Assembly: GCA_013398275.1 (NCBI GenBank)
Contig: VZSE01000582.1
Span: 192,018 to 256,017, forward strand
Direction of reading: 5' to 3'
Source of the DNA: Promerops cafer
Taxonomy: Eukaryota; Chordata; Aves; Passeriformes; Nectariniidae
DNA: 64,000 bases
The notes under the pieces are model-generated. The model was not told where the DNA came from, searched no databases, and saw only the letters and a program-made list of their open reading frames with translations. The translations under genes and the position numbers were made by a program. This document shows, one piece after another, positions 63,741 to 64,000 of this stretch (positions within the stretch are counted from its first letter, which is position 1; the number at the start of each line of letters is the position of its first letter).

Positions 63741-64000
63741 GGCAACTGAAAAAATCCTGGAAGTGAGAAGCTCAGATTCTGCTTTTCTACACATTCTCAG
63801 TTTTCTATAAAGGAGCCTGTCCCCATAATAAATTTAAGAGCCCATAGCTCACTTTCCTGCCCCATTTCAGTACTGACAATTTTAGATTTTGGTTTTTTAC
63901 TCACACTTGTGTATCTGTGTGCACAGTGCATGCATGTGTGGGGAGCTCTCGGGATGCAACCAGACAACTTTACAGCTGAAATGACTGTTTTCTACTGGAA

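Larger units (their letters stand above)
54691..64000. other. Gene-free stretch to window end
   Basis: No recognisable exon, RNA gene or complete transposon. GP2, UMOD and PDILT lie beyond GPR139 in mammals, but I could not recognise any of their exons here. The longest frame (60255-60776, minus, 173 codons) lacks domains. Confidence 0.6.

Noticed and set aside
1..64000. CRISPR arrays, operons, phage, plasmid, tRNA or rRNA genes
   Set aside because: No regularly spaced repeats, prokaryotic gene packing, cloverleaf boxes or rRNA motifs were seen. The DNA is vertebrate nuclear in character.

Overview
The window is vertebrate nuclear DNA and reads as avian. One long open frame is strikingly close to the orphan receptor GPR139. 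There is a truncated CR1 retroposon end with the bird-type 3' terminus (ATTCTATG). The rest is sparse non-coding DNA with few interspersed repeats, as expected of a compact bird chromosome. Nothing prokaryotic, plasmid-like, phage-like or CRISPR-like is present. Species cannot be fixed from the sequence. The avian call rests mainly on the CR1 tail and the low repeat content.

Layout. Positions 1-25,080 are intergenic or regulatory DNA with no supportable gene. They hold one clear and one decayed CR1 fragment, an AT-rich tandem repeat with a perfect hairpin at 12.2-12.4 kb, a CpG-enriched patch at 20.6-20.9 kb, and a few homeodomain-site-rich stretches that look like candidate regulatory elements. 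Positions 25,145-28,590 are probably the 3' untranslated region of a minus-strand transcript, with AATAAA signals on the minus strand at 26,543-26,538 and 25,175-25,170. Positions 28,591-29,525 (minus) are the large terminal coding exon of GPR139. It has a good splice acceptor and branch-point candidate and an intact stop. Upstream on the minus strand (29,526 and higher) lies the start of a long intron.

At 41,660-42,680 there is an unmistakable CpG island, interrupted by a 178-base assembly gap (42,091-42,268). It is the best promoter candidate in the window and may be the GPR139 promoter with the missing first exon hidden in the gap. Homology to the first exon is not visible in the sequenced flanks, so this is inference. 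On the plus strand, a splice acceptor at 42,585 followed by AATAAA at 43,135 suggests a possible divergent non-coding transcript from the same island. Positions 43,160-64,000 contain no recognisable gene. They hold an ancient retroposon tail near 54.6 kb and several plausible regulatory stretches.

Only one protein-coding gene can be supported, so there is no multi-gene system to describe. I did not find an undescribed biological system. The most useful leads are the gap inside the CpG island, the possible divergent transcript, and a strong two-part hairpin at 34.25-34.31 kb.
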